Counted from the first letter of the stretch, positions 34,381-43,997 are shown. The stretch: 64,000 nucleotides of DNA from UBA2241 sp963777895 (GCA_963777895.1 CAVZSF010000001.1:1-64000); one strand, 5' to 3'. Notes: generated from the letters alone by a model not told the origin. A program made the numbers and translations.

Positions 34381-34941
34381 ATGGAACCCACTGCCGTGCT
34401 GCGCCACGAACACGAGCTCGTCTGTCGAGCCCTGGCCGGAGCCGATGCCCTTGCCGAGTCGGCCCGCTCGACTGGGTCGATCGATGTCGCCGCAGCGCGG
34501 GCGTTCATCGAGTTCTCGCGCGGGTTCACCGACGGCTGCCATCACACGAAGGAGGAGCGCGAGCTCTTCCCCCTGCTGATCACGCGCGACCCGTCGGTCG
34601 CGGCCGGTCCGGTCGCCGTCATGCTGCAGGAACACGAGGGTGGACGCGAGCGGATCCGGCGACTGGAGGCCGCGCTGGACGCGGTGGAGAAGGGAGACGG
34701 CGCCGCCGGACCGGCCGCCGCCGAGAACCTCTCCGCGTACGCCGCCCTCCTCCGTTCGCACATCGCCAAAGAGAACAACGTGCTCTTCCCGCTCGCCGAA
34801 CGTCTGCTGAGCGACGACGACCGGCGCGAGCTGGGCGCCGCCTTCGACCGCATCGAGGAGGAGGAGACGGGGGCGGGCGAGCACGAGCGCTTCGCACGGA
34901 TCGCGGAGGCACTCGGCGGTGAGGCGTCCTGCGCGACGTGA
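34381..34941 (+). CDS. Hemerythrin-domain protein
   Basis: A 186-residue di-iron four-helix protein: LRHEHELVCRAL (residues 7-18), FTDGCHHTKEERELFP, LQEHEGGRERI and SHIAKENNVLFPLAERLL supply the His/Glu ligands, and EEEETGAGEHERF is the last helix. It is the paralogue of the protein at 22363, with identical motif spacing. ATG 34381 is the first codon of the homologous region; GGAGAGG precedes it. The in-frame sequence upstream to 34201 is a leader with a stable hairpin and is unlikely to be translated. Confidence 0.88.
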   Translation: MEPTAVLRHEHELVCRALAGADALAESARSTGSIDVAAARAFIEFSRGFTDGCHHTKEERELFPLLITRDPSVAAGPVAVMLQEHEGGRERIRRLEAALDAVEKGDGAAGPAAAENLSAYAALLRSHIAKENNVLFPLAERLLSDDDRRELGAAFDRIEEEETGAGEHERFARIAEALGGEASCAT

Positions 34942-35025
34942 GCCGCGGCCCCGCCCGCTCGCGGGCTGAGCCGCCCCCACCTCCGTCCGCGCGCCGGGCT
35001 GAGCCGACCCCACGCTTTGCGCGGA
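34939..35025 (+). repeat. Degenerate tandem repeat beginning at a stop codon
   Basis: Three units begin TGAGCCG at 34939, 34967 and 35000 (28 and 33 bases apart), with CCCCAC and CGCGGGC/CGCCGGGC blocks. The TGA of the first unit is the hemerythrin stop. Confidence 0.6.
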
Positions 35026-35041
35026 GCGTGACAAGCACTGG

Positions 35042-35099
35042 TTGACGCGCCTTCCCGCGCTCCGTACAGTGAACGCCGTTCTCATAGAGAACGGTGTTC
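35042..35099 (+). promoter_or_regulatory. Promoter and TetR-type operator of the tetR-mmpL operon
   Basis: TTGACG (35042-35047) and TACAGT (35065-35070) are separated by exactly 17 bases. Directly after the -10 box is an inverted repeat, GAACGCCGTTCTC (35071-35083) and GAGAACGGTGTTC (35087-35099), 12 of 13 positions symmetrical around ATA. It would cover the transcription start, an ideal position for repression by the TetR encoded next. Confidence 0.75.
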
Positions 35100-35116
35100 G
35101 CGGAGAGGGCGGGGCG

Positions 35117-35857
35117 ATGGCGAGAAGGACCGGGAACGGCGGCACGGCGAGCACGGCGAGGAGGCCGTCGCCGGCGGCCGAGACTCACGCGACGGCTTCA
35201 GGTCAAGGGCCGGCGGGACCGCGGCGCCGGGAGCGCCGGCATCGCGAGACACGCGACGAGATCCTGCGGGTGGCGCGCGAGATCGTCATTGAGCAGGGCG
35301 CCGATCATCTGACCGTGCGCGAGATCGCGCGGCGCACCGGCTTCACGCCCTCGGCCCTCTACCGCTACTTCGAGAGCGGGCGCCAGGAGATCCTGCTGGA
35401 GATCGTGCGCGGCAGCGTCGAGGTCCTCGAGGCGCACCTGGCGCGCCTGCGCGCGTCATCGTCGCCCGCCGAGCGCATCGTCGCGATGGGCGCCGCCTAC
35501 CTGCGGTTCGCACGCGAGCATCCCCAGGAGGAGCGGCTGCTCTTCGATAGCGTGACCGCGATGAAGCCGCTCGACCTGGACCAGCCCGATGAGTCTTTCC
35601 TCGCACCAACCGGCGTCTTTCGCCTGTTCGAGTCCGCGCTACGCGAGGGCGTCACCGACGGCACCTTCCGCTTCGCCGAGAAGGACGTGATGGTCGTCAT
35701 GGTGAGCATCTGGGTCTTCGTCCACGGCCTGGTCGCCGTCGAGCGTCTTCCCGAGTTGCACGGCGGCGCGTCTCGCGAACGGATGCGCGGGCTCATTCGC
35801 GCCTACGTGAACGGGCTTGGCAGCGATTGGGCCGCCCGAAGGGGTTCCGCGGCGTGA
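35117..35857 (+). CDS. TetR-family regulator of the MMPL operon
   Basis: A 246-residue repressor. After a disordered Ala/Arg-rich N-terminus of about 45 residues comes the HTH: RDEILRVAREIVIEQGADHL, TVREIARRTGFTPSALYRYFESGRQEIL. The remainder is a helical ligand domain with TetR_C-like LRFAREHPQEERLLFDSV. ATG 35117 is chosen since the frame's earlier starts fall inside the promoter/operator. Its TGA overlaps the GTG of the mmpL gene, so the two proteins are made together; it probably represses its own operon through the inverted repeat at 35071. Confidence 0.9.
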   Translation: MARRTGNGGTASTARRPSPAAETHATASGQGPAGPRRRERRHRETRDEILRVAREIVIEQGADHLTVREIARRTGFTPSALYRYFESGRQEILLEIVRGSVEVLEAHLARLRASSSPAERIVAMGAAYLRFAREHPQEERLLFDSVTAMKPLDLDQPDESFLAPTGVFRLFESALREGVTDGTFRFAEKDVMVVMVSIWVFVHGLVAVERLPELHGGASRERMRGLIRAYVNGLGSDWAARRGSAA

Positions 35858-38089
35858 GCCGCCCGGCCCCCTTCACCGAGCGCCTCGCGCGGGGCGCCGC
35901 GCGGCATCCGCTGCTCGCCGTCATCGTCTGGCTCGCGATCGCCGTCGCCTGCGGAGCCGCCTACGCGGCCTGGGGCGACGTCCTCGTCTCGACCGATGAC
36001 TTTCTCACCCAACCCGAATCCAAGCAGGTGGAGCGACTCGTCGAGGACCGGCTGCCCCTGACGGCCGCCGACACCGAGGTCGTCGTCGTGGAGGCGGGCA
36101 CGGGGAGCGGCGCGCAGACCCGCAAGGCCGTCGTCCGGCGCACCTCCGAGCTCGCCGGGAGGATCGCCGCCATCGGGAAGGACGACGTCGCCGACGTTCG
36201 CGCGCCGGACGGCGGGAAGGCCACGAGGGCGCTGCTCTCGAAGGACGGGCGCAGCGCCCTCGTCCTGGTCACGCTCGCCGGCAGCGCGAGCGACGCCGAC
36301 GCTCACGTCGAGCCGCTGTACGACCTCGTCCGGCAGGCGGACGGCAAGGATGGGTTCTCGGTCACCGTCACGGGCAGCGCGACCTGGGGTCTCGAGGCGC
36401 AACAGCTCGCCGAGTCCGACCTCCGTCGCGCCGAGCTGATCGGGGTCCCGATCGCGCTCGTCATCCTCCTGCTCGTCTTCGGCGCCGTCGCCGCGGCCCT
36501 CCTGCCGCTCGCCCTGGCCGTCGTCGCCATCGCCGTCGCGTCGGCGCTCACCGTCGCCATGGGCGCCTGGTTCGAGGTGTCCGTGTTCGCCATGAACATC
36601 GTCACCGTGATGGGCCTGGCGGTCGGCATCGACTATTCGCTGCTCATCGTCTCGCGCTTTCGCGAAGAACGGCGCGCCGGCCTTACTGTGGCCGACGCCC
36701 TCGCCCGCGCCGGCGGCACGGCGAGCCGCGCCGTGTTCTTCAGTGGCGGCATCGTCGTGCTCGCCCTCACGGGCTTGCTGATCGTCCCGTACTCGATCTT
36801 CACGAGCCTGGGGGCCGGGGCCATCTTCGTGGTGGTGGCGGCGGTCGCGGCGGCGCTCACGCTCCTGCCGGCCGGCCTCCGCCTGCTCGGGGATCGGGTG
36901 GACTGGGGTCGGCTGCCGTTGCGGCACCGGCAGATCGCGAAGGCAGGGGACGGCGCGTGGACGCGCGCGGCGCGCGCGATGATGCGCCGTCCCGTCCTCG
37001 CCCTCGTCGCGGGCTGCGCTCTGCTCCTCCTGCTTGCCGCCCCGGCCCTCGACATGAAGACCGGCATGACGGGTCTCCAGGAGTTCCCCGACTACACCAG
37101 CGCCAAGCGCGCCTACGAGGTGCTGCGGCGCGATTTCACGATCGGGCTTGGGTCGCCGATCCTGGTCACCTTCCAAGGCGACCTCGCCGACCAGCGGACG
37201 CAAGCTCTGCTGAAGAACGCCGACAAGCTCGTCGCGAGCGACGGCCGTTTCACCGTGGTCGGCTACGAGGCATGCCGAGGATGGCGACCTGGTCGTCCTC
37301 GAGCTGGCGGTGAACGCCGACGCCACGAGCGGCGCGGCGATGGACGCGGTGACCTACCTGCGTGAGGAGGCCGCGCCGCTGGTCGAGGGCGTGGCGCCCG
37401 TCGAGGTCATGGTCGGCGGCGTGCCCGCCCTCTACACCGACGCCATCGGGATGATCGAGGACTTCACGCCCTGGGTCATCGCCGCCGTGCTCGGCTTGAG
37501 CTTCGTCCTGCTCCTGATCGCCTTCCGATCGCTCGTCATCGCCGTCCAGGCGATCGTCATGAACCTGCTGTCGGTGGGCGCGGCCTACGGTCTCGTGACG
37601 CTGGTCTTCCAGCAGGGCGTCGGCGCGGATCTGCTCGGGTTCACGGAGGTCGAGCGCATCCTCGCCTGGCTGCCGCTGCTGATGTTCTGCGTCCTCTTCG
37701 GTCTCTCCATGGACTATCACATCTTCCTGCTCAGCCGGATCCGGGAGCACTACGACCAGACCGGGGACACGTCCGAGGCCGTGGTGTTCGGGGTCGGGTC
37801 GACCGGCGGCATCATCACCGGGGCGGCCGCGATCATGGTCGCCGTGTTCGCCGGCATGGCGATGGGCGACATGGCGATCTTCCAGCAGCTCGGCTTCGGG
37901 CTCGCGATGGCGATCGCCATCGATGCCACCATCGTCCGCACCGTCATCGTGCCCTCGGCCATGACCCTCTCGGGTCGGGCGTGCTGGTACCTGCCGCGAT
38001 GGCTGCAGTGGCTGCCCAAGGTGCGCATCGAGGAGAAGGCGCGCCGGGTACCCCCGCAGGGGGACGACGGCGCGCTCGACCAAGCCTAG
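35854..38089 (+). CDS. MMPL-family transporter (frameshifted)
   Basis: About 745 residues with twelve predicted membrane spans in two halves of the RND/MMPL type. Diagnostic segments: MNIVTVMGLAVGIDYSLLIVSRFREE in the first half and FCVLFGLSMDYHIFLLSRIREHYD in the second, each with the GxxxDY proton-relay motif. Frame is lost near 37265-37278; the second half resumes at AEDGDLVVLELAVNADA. GTG 35854 overlaps the TetR stop. Likely function is export of lipids, siderophores or drugs powered by proton flow; the substrate may be the TetR inducer. A second MMPL is at 43998. Confidence 0.88.
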
Positions 38090-38155
38090 AATCCTCCGGT
38101 CGCGGCCGGTGTGGAGGCCGGTCGCGCGAGTGACCAACGGCGGGAGGAGCAGCCC

Positions 38156-38347
38156 ATGAAGTGGTTCGGCAAGATCGTCGGCTGGGTGGTCGGCTACGTC
38201 GCTTGAACGGCGATCGTGGTAGCCGTGAGCTACTACCTGTTGAACGCCCCCGACTGGGTGACCTTCAGACTGATCCCCATCGTGATCACGCTGGGGTTCG
38301 TGTTCAGCGTCCTGAACGACGTGCGCAAGATGAGGTCCGCGGCGTAG
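38156..38347 (+). pseudogene. Small membrane protein with in-frame UGA
   Basis: ATG 38156, preceded by GGGAGGAG, opens a 64-codon frame whose only interruption is TGA at 38204-38206 (codon 17). Before it is MKWFGKIVGWVVGYVA, after it TAIVVAVSYYLLNAPDW and LIPIVITLGFVFSVLNDVRK, which together would be a coherent two-helix membrane protein. TGA probably stands for Trp (TGG) through mutation or sequence error. There is no sign of a selenocysteine element, but the point is not excluded by sequence alone. Confidence 0.5.
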
Positions 38348-38371
38348 CGGTCTGAGCGGAGGGGGACGACG

Positions 38372-38413
38372 GCGAGCGGCGGGGGAGCCCGGAAGGGCTC
38401 CCCCGCCGCTCGC
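38372..38413. terminator. 19-bp perfect hairpin between convergent genes
   Basis: Arms 38372-38390 and 38395-38413 are exact complements around GGAA. It lies between the small membrane gene and the opposing QueG-like gene (stop at 38414) and can end both. Confidence 0.7.
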
Positions 38414-39088
38414 TCATCTCGCGCCGGCGACGCCGTAAGGGCAGACGGCGAGGCACGCTCCGCACACGCCGCCGAGGTCTTCGTAGCGGTCCGTCCAGAG
38501 CTCGCACGCCTTCTCGTCGTAGAGCTCGTCGCGCGGCATGCCGGCGCGCCAGCGGACGTCCCGCCCGGCGTCCGCCGGGCAGGCGTCCACGCAGCGCCGG
38601 CAGCGGCCGCAGCGTCCGTCGACGATGGGCTTGCCCTCGGGCAGGTCCGCGTCCGTGAACACGGTGGCGAGGCGAACCCAGGGCCCGAGGCGCGGCGAGA
38701 CGAAGATCGCGGTCTTGCCGATCCATCCGAGGCCGGCGCGGGTGGCCGCCGTCTTGTGCGGGAAGACGCCGGCGGCTCCCCAGTCGTCGACGAGGTCGTA
38801 CTCGTCCTCGGGGATCGTCGAGCGGACGCACTCCGCCCGGCACCCGTCGGCGACGAGCGCCACAGCGAGCGCCTCGGCGGCACGGTCGAGCAGCGCGTTC
38901 AGGCGGAGGTAGTCGGCGTAGTACGCCGGCGTCGGCTCCGTCTCGACGCCGGCCATCGCCGCGGGATCGTGTCTCGCGACCAGCGAGATCGCCCGCGGCA
39001 GCGCCGGCGCGAGCGGCATGGCGGGGTCGTTGGAGGCGACGCCCCAGAGGGCGACGCCGTGGGCTTCGAGGAGGCCGCCGACATCCAT
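38414..39088 (-). CDS. QueG-like double 4Fe-4S cluster protein
   Basis: A 224-residue protein with two ferredoxin motifs: C160-x2-C163-x2-C166-x3-C170-P and C209-x2-C212-x3-C216-P plus C195, at the C-terminus. The middle (GVFPHKTAATRAGLGWIGKTAIFVSPRLGPWVRLATVFTD) is the cobalamin-binding-type region of epoxyqueuosine reductase relatives. It is far shorter than QueG (about 350-380), lacks the C-terminal HEAT part and sits away from other queuosine genes, so it is probably one of the short QueG-like proteins of unknown function, or a reductive-dehalogenase-like accessory. Confidence 0.8.
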   Translation of the reverse strand: MDVGGLLEAHGVALWGVASNDPAMPLAPALPRAISLVARHDPAAMAGVETEPTPAYYADYLRLNALLDRAAEALAVALVADGCRAECVRSTIPEDEYDLVDDWGAAGVFPHKTAATRAGLGWIGKTAIFVSPRLGPWVRLATVFTDADLPEGKPIVDGRCGRCRRCVDACPADAGRDVRWRAGMPRDELYDEKACELWTDRYEDLGGVCGACLAVCPYGVAGAR

Positions 39089-39249
39089 GCCTCGATTCTA
39101 GCGACTCGGTCGCAGGAGGCCTACGCCGCGCCGAGCGAGATCACCTACAGGTGAGCGCGTGCGTTTCCGTGAGCCGGCGGCTTCGATAGCATGTCGCTCT
39201 CGCAGCCGGCCGCCGGGCGGCCGGGCAACACGATCGGATCGGGGGTCCA

Positions 39250-39519
39250 GTGGGCTGCTGTCTCGTCATCGGCGTCCTCGCCGCCTCGCCGCGCATCATC
39301 CTCTTCGGGATGTGGCTCTTCACCGACTACCTGAGCAGGGCGTACGAGGGCTTCATCGTGCCCTTCGTCGGCTTCCTCTTCCTGCCGGTCACGACCATCG
39401 CCTACTCGATCGCTGTCAACGAGTTCGGCGGCTTCCGGGGATGGGGCGCCGTGATCACCGCCGCCGGCGTCGTCCTCGACATCGGCATCTACAGCGGCTG
39501 GGGCAGGCGCAAGGCCTGA
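39250..39519 (+). CDS. Small membrane protein
   Basis: An 89-residue protein starting at GTG 39250: MGCCLVIGVLAASPRIILFG, then WLFTDYLSRAYEGFIVPFVGFLFLPVTTIAY and AVITAAGVVLDIGIYSGWGRRKA. Three hydrophobic segments and no enzymatic motif. Similar MGCC-beginning small proteins occur in actinobacteria, but function is unknown to me. GGGGG lies just upstream as ribosome site. Confidence 0.6.
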   Translation: MGCCLVIGVLAASPRIILFGMWLFTDYLSRAYEGFIVPFVGFLFLPVTTIAYSIAVNEFGGFRGWGAVITAAGVVLDIGIYSGWGRRKA

Positions 39520-39583
39520 GCTGGGCCGCGCCGGCCTGGCGGCATCGCGCCGGAGCCCCGAGTCTGAGAGACCGCGACCTGCC

Positions 39584-40874
39584 TCAGGTCTCGGCGCCGG
39601 CGGCCGTCGGCCGGCTCGTCCGCGAGCGCATCCGCCAGATGTCGGGCACGGCGAACACCCAGAAGGCCGCGACGGTGCCGAGCCCGAACGACAGCCACGA
39701 GGCGTTGGTCACGCCGATGCTCTGGGCGAGCGGGCCGGCCAGCGCCAGCCCCGCCGGCCACAGCGACAGCGACGCCATCCAGTCCCACGCGACGACTCGC
39801 CCGAGGGCCTCGTCCTCGACCTCCATCTGCAGGGCGGTGTTCCACACGGTGACGAGGACGCCGATGGCCACGCCGCGGAGGGCGTGCGTGGCGATCGAGC
39901 GCCGTGGGGCCGCCGCCGAGCGCCAGGGTCAGCGGCGACACGAGGGCCGTCGCGCCCATGAGCGACACCGTCACCATGGGGCGCCGGGGGCGGTAGCGTA
40001 TGGCGAAGAGCGCGCCTCCGATCATGCCCGCGCTGAAGGCCGCCTGGATCCAGCCCCAGGCAGTGGCCGCCTCCCCTGTCGAGAGCCCCTGCTCCCGGAG
40101 GCCGAGCGGACCGAGCACCTGGAAGGGGGCGACGACGAAGCAGAGCACCAGGGCGACGCGCAGCAGCATCACCCAGAGCCAGCGGCGCGACGTCACCTCC
40201 CACCAGCCCTGACGGAACTCCGAGAGGAAGCCGGCGGCGCGGGCGCCGGCCTGCTTGACGGCCGGCACGCGCAGAGTGGCGAGGAAGGCGGCGCTCACGA
40301 GGAAGGTGACGCCGTCGACCGCGATCGCCCCGCCGGCGCCGATCAGGGCGACCAGCGTGCCCGCCATCGCCGGCCCCACCATCCAGCCGAAGTTGTCGCT
40401 CATCCCCATCAGGGCGTTGGCCTGCCGCAGACGGGCGACCGGGACGATCTGCGGCACCAGGGCTCCCGCGGCCGGCCGGAAGAACGCCTCAGCCGAGCCG
40501 TGGACGGCAGCGAGCAGGGCGAGCTGCCAGACCTGGGCCGAACCCGTCAGCAGGAGGAAGGCCCCGGTCAACTGGACGGCGGCACGGATCAAGTCGCTGG
40601 CCACCATGACGAGGTTGCGAGGCAGGCGGTCGGCCCACACGCCGCCGACCAGGGCGAGGGCCATGAGCGGCAGGACCTGTGCGGCCAGCACCAGGCCCAG
40701 GTCCGTGCCCGAGCCGGTGAGGTCGAGGACGGCGAAGGTCAGCGCGACCGGCGTGATGCCGTCGCCGAAGGTCGAGACGGTCTGCGCGATGAAGACGTTG
40801 CGGAAGTCGCGCAGCCGGAGGACGCCGAAGCGGCCTCCGAGACGCTCGCTGTCGGTGGGGCGGCTCGCGCTCAT
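39584..40874 (-). CDS. MFS transporter of the MFS_3/EntS type (frameshifted)
   Basis: About 430 residues, twelve spans. N-terminus FGVLRLRDFRNVFIAQTVSTFGDGITPVAL and motif A-like VGGVWADRLPRNLVMVASDL are those of the MFS_3 group, together with ANALMGMSDNFGWMVGPAMAG. The frame breaks near 39895-39905; C-terminal sequence resumes as IATHALRGVAIGVLVTVWNTALQ and ends ADIWRMRSRT-like at 39584. Members export siderophores or macrolides. It is divergent to the TIGR01777 gene at 40973 with 98 bases between, space for two promoters. Confidence 0.85.
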
Positions 40875-40972
40875 GCCCCGAGTGTATCGAGCGCCCGGCG
40901 ACCGCGCCCGTCGTCCGCCTAACGAGGCCGTAGGAGGGGTAAAGTCGCTGCCAGCGACCGGGGAGGGGAAGC

Positions 40973-42343
40973 ATGCCAGTGTTCGAGAAGCGGAGCGTGA
41001 TGCCGGCGCCGGCCGGCGAGCTCTACGAGTGGCACGCGCGGCGCGGCACGTTCGAGCGCCTCACGCCGCCGTGGCAGCGGCTGCGCGTGATCGAGCGGCC
41101 CGAGAGTCTCGACGACGGGCAGCGCATGGTCTTCGAGTACAAGGTCGGGCCGGTCTGGCGGCGCTGGGTCGCGGAGCATCACGACCACGTCCCGGGCGAG
41201 CAGTTCGCCGACCGCCAGATCGAGGGGCCGTTCGGGGCCTGGGACCACACGCACCGCTTCGTGCCGAACGGCGAGCAGAGCTACCTCCACGACCGCGTCA
41301 TCTACAGCCTCCCCGGAGGTCAGGTGCTGGACCGGCCCGCCGAAGGCACGGCCGGTCATCAGCTCGAGCGCCTCTTCCACTTCCGCCACGAGCGGACACG
41401 GAACGATCTGGTGCGGCACGCGCGTTACGCCGGCAAGGGCTCCCTGACGGTCGCCGTGGCCGGCGCGAGCGGTCTGCTCGGCTCGACGCTCGCCTCGTTC
41501 TTCGAGACCGGCGGCCACCGCGTCATCCGTCTCGTGCGCCGGCCGCCCCGGCACGAGGGCGAGGCCTTCTGGGACCCGGCCCGTTCGGCCGGCCCCGTCC
41601 TGCCGGACGTGGATGCCATCCTCAACTTCTCGGGCGAGAACCTCGGCAGCGGCCTGTGGACGGCCGGCAAGCGCGCGACCATCGTCTCGAGCCGGGTGCA
41701 GACGGCGGGGCTCCTCGCCCGCACGGCCGCCGCGATGGAGCATCCGCCGAGCGTGATCGTCTCGGCGTCCGCGGTGGGCGCCTACGGCGACCGCGGCGAC
41801 GAGGAGCTCACCGAGCAGAGCAGCCGGGGCAGCGACTTCCTTGCCGACGTCTGCCGGCAGTGGGAGGAGGCGCTTGACCCCGCGCGCGAGGCGGGCATCC
41901 GTGTGGTGACGCCGCGCTTCGGTCTCGTCATGACGAGGGCCGGCGGCGTCCTCGCCCGCCTGCTGCCCGCCTTTCGTCTCGGCGCCGGCCTGAGCTGGGG
42001 CAGCGGCGACCAGTGGATGACGTGGATCTCACTGGAGGACGTGGCCGGGATCGTGCAGTGGGCCGTCATGGAGGACGACGTGGATGGCGTCGTCAATGGC
42101 GTCGCGCCCCAGGCTCTCAGGAACCGCGAGTTCGCCAAGACGCTGGGGCACGTACTGCGACGGCCGGCCGTCTTGAAGGCGCCGGCGGCGGCCATAGACA
42201 AGGTGTTGGGCGAGATGGGCCGGGACATGTTCCTGGCCGGCCAGAAGGTGGCGCCGGCGCGCCTGACGGCGGCCGGCTTCCCCTTCCTGTACCCCGACCT
42301 CGAGGACGCGTTGCGCTTCGAGCTCGGCAAGCCGCCGCGCTAA
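40973..42343 (+). CDS. TIGR01777-family epimerase with N-terminal SRPBCC domain
   Basis: A 456-residue two-domain protein. Residues 1-145 are a START/SRPBCC hydrophobic-ligand domain (EKRSVMPAPAGELYEWHARRG, FEYKVGPVWRRWVAEHHDHV). Residues 155-456 are the atypical SDR epimerase of the TIGR01777/YfcH type: VAVAGASGLLGSTLASFF, ILNFSGENLGSGLWT, VSASAVGAYGDRGDEELTE and the C-terminal DUF1731 part MFLAGQKVAPARLTAAGFPFLYPDL. The catalytic YxxxK lysine is not evident. This fusion is common in actinobacteria; substrate unknown. Confidence 0.88.
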   Translation: MPVFEKRSVMPAPAGELYEWHARRGTFERLTPPWQRLRVIERPESLDDGQRMVFEYKVGPVWRRWVAEHHDHVPGEQFADRQIEGPFGAWDHTHRFVPNGEQSYLHDRVIYSLPGGQVLDRPAEGTAGHQLERLFHFRHERTRNDLVRHARYAGKGSLTVAVAGASGLLGSTLASFFETGGHRVIRLVRRPPRHEGEAFWDPARSAGPVLPDVDAILNFSGENLGSGLWTAGKRATIVSSRVQTAGLLARTAAAMEHPPSVIVSASAVGAYGDRGDEELTEQSSRGSDFLADVCRQWEEALDPAREAGIRVVTPRFGLVMTRAGGVLARLLPAFRLGAGLSWGSGDQWMTWISLEDVAGIVQWAVMEDDVDGVVNGVAPQALRNREFAKTLGHVLRRPAVLKAPAAAIDKVLGEMGRDMFLAGQKVAPARLTAAGFPFLYPDLEDALRFELGKPPR

Positions 42344-42433
42344 GGCGGAGCGCTCGGCGCCGAAGATCGGGAGGCGGGGTAGCGGCGGGCGGCGAGTTCC
42401 TGGTGAGGAGCGCCGCCAAGTGAGGCGACGAGT

Positions 42434-43129
42434 GTGAGCGCAACGACGGACTTGCGGAACGCCCGCGTGATGGTGACGGGGGCCAGCCTGGGCATCGGTC
42501 GCGAGATCGCCTTCGGCTTCGCGGCCGCCGGCAGCAGGCTGGCCTTGACCTATCGCGAGCATTCCGACGAGGCGGCCGAGGTCGAGCGGCGCTGCCGCGA
42601 CCTCGGCTCGCCCGAGGTCCTGACGCTGCCGCTCGACCTCGCCGACGAGCGGAGCGCTCGCGCCTGTGCACGGCGCGTCGAGGAGCGGTTCGGCGAGCTC
42701 GACATCCTGGTCAACAACGCCGGCGTCGTCGTCTGGCGCCCCTTCCTCGAGCAATCACTGGAGGAGATCGAGCAGCAGATCGCCGTCAACCTGACCGGCA
42801 CGCTGCGGTTGACCTGGCTGCTGCTCCCCCGTGTGCGCGACACCGTGATCATGGTGGCGAGCACCGCGTCGCTGCACGGTTCGCGCACGCTCGCCCCCTA
42901 CGGAGCCTCGAAGTGGGGCCTGCGCGGCTTTGTGAAGGCGCTCGCCAAGGAACTGCCCGGCAAGCGCATCGTGGCCGTGCACCCGACGGTCACCGCCACG
43001 CGCATGAACGACTTCGAGGGGATGGCGCCCGAGAAGGTCGCCGAGGTCGTGTTGCGCGTGGCGCGACGCGAGCTCGGCGCGGAGTCGGGCGCCGACGTCG
43101 ACGTCCGTGATGTGGTGAAGGAGGCCTGA
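42434..43129 (+). CDS. Short-chain dehydrogenase/reductase
   Basis: A 231-residue classical SDR: VMVTGASLGIGREIAFGFAAAG binds NAD(P), LDILVNNAGVVVW is the adenine-ring motif, and VIMVASTASLHGS with YGASKWGLRGF supplies Ser, Tyr and Lys of the catalytic triad. Related to FabG-like ketoreductases. It starts with GTG 42434. The next gene begins within three bases, so they are co-translated. Confidence 0.9.
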   Translation: MSATTDLRNARVMVTGASLGIGREIAFGFAAAGSRLALTYREHSDEAAEVERRCRDLGSPEVLTLPLDLADERSARACARRVEERFGELDILVNNAGVVVWRPFLEQSLEEIEQQIAVNLTGTLRLTWLLLPRVRDTVIMVASTASLHGSRTLAPYGASKWGLRGFVKALAKELPGKRIVAVHPTVTATRMNDFEGMAPEKVAEVVLRVARRELGAESGADVDVRDVVKEA

Positions 43130-43131
43130 CG

Positions 43132-43812
43132 TTGCGGCGCTTCCTCGCGGCCTCGGCCGGCGCGCTCCTCGCCGTCCTGGTGCTGATGGTGCTCTTCAGC
43201 GCGCTGGGCGCGCCCTCCGGCGAGTCCGTCGTCGCGAAGCTCGCCGATCTGCGCGCCGGCGACGATACGTACCGCCTCGGCTTCTTCTTCGCGTCGCTGG
43301 TGCCGGTCGCCCTGCTCGCCTTCATGGCCGCGGTCGCCGGCCTCTCGTACGCACGGCTGCCCCGTGCGCCGGCGGCCGGCGGGATCGGCTCGGGTGCGAG
43401 CCTGACCGCCGGCCTCCTCCTCATCGCCGCCTACGCACCGCTTTCGGCGTTCGCCTACGTCTCGCAGTACACGGTGCTGCACTGGCTGCTGCAAAGCGAC
43501 CTGACCGGCGCCGCGCTGTGGTACTTCGGAAACGAGCACAGCATCCCGCTGACGATCGACCTGCTGGGGTACGCGGTGTGGGGCGCCGGCGCGCTCTTCG
43601 TCGTGTGGCCGCTGCTCGGCGCGCGGAGCCTCGCGACCAGGGTCCTGGCCTGGTCCCTTGCGGCGAGCGCCGTGACGTCGCTGGTCGCCTTCGCCCTCCA
43701 CGCTCTCGACAACGAGCTGGCCACGCCGCTGTCGACGATCAGCGGCGTGCTCATCGCGCCGGCCGTGCTGGCCGCGCTGTTCGTCGCGGCGAGCGACGAC
43801 GAGCGCGTGTGA
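43132..43812 (+). CDS. Six-span membrane protein
   Basis: A 226-residue hydrophobic protein: LLAVLVLMVLFSALGAP, LGFFFASLVPVALLAFMAAVAGL, ASLTAGLLLIAAYAPLSAFAYV, LLGYAVWGAGALFVVWPLLGA, WSLAASAVTSLVAFALHAL and GVLIAPAVLAALFVAAS. No family recognised. TTG 43132 follows AAGGAGG, which lies inside the last codons of the SDR gene. Confidence 0.65.
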   Translation: MRRFLAASAGALLAVLVLMVLFSALGAPSGESVVAKLADLRAGDDTYRLGFFFASLVPVALLAFMAAVAGLSYARLPRAPAAGGIGSGASLTAGLLLIAAYAPLSAFAYVSQYTVLHWLLQSDLTGAALWYFGNEHSIPLTIDLLGYAVWGAGALFVVWPLLGARSLATRVLAWSLAASAVTSLVAFALHALDNELATPLSTISGVLIAPAVLAALFVAASDDERV

Positions 43813-43933
43813 CACCGCAGGACGCGTACGAGACACAGAAGCTGATCAGCAGGAGGACGAACGCCGCGAGGGGGGTCATCGTCATGGTCCTTTCTGTCGG
43901 GCGGCGGAGGGCTGCCTGATCCGGAGCTGGTAC

Positions 43934-43967
43934 GCGGCCGGGGCCGGCTTGCGCCGGCCCCGGCCGC
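43934..43967. terminator. 15-bp perfect GC hairpin
   Basis: GCGGCCGGGGCCGGC (43934-43948) and its exact complement (43953-43967) enclose TTGC, between the converging membrane-protein and MMPL genes. Confidence 0.6.
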
Positions 43968-43997
43968 TACGGGCACCAAGGCCCAGGGGGGTCAGGT

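Noticed and set aside
35854..38089. Programmed frameshift in the MMPL gene
   Set aside because: No slippery heptamer and stimulatory structure at the break; many unrelated genes show similar breaks, pointing to sequence error.
38204..38206. Selenocysteine at the in-frame UGA
   Set aside because: The codon lies in a hydrophobic helix without redox motif and no downstream SECIS-like hairpin is evident.
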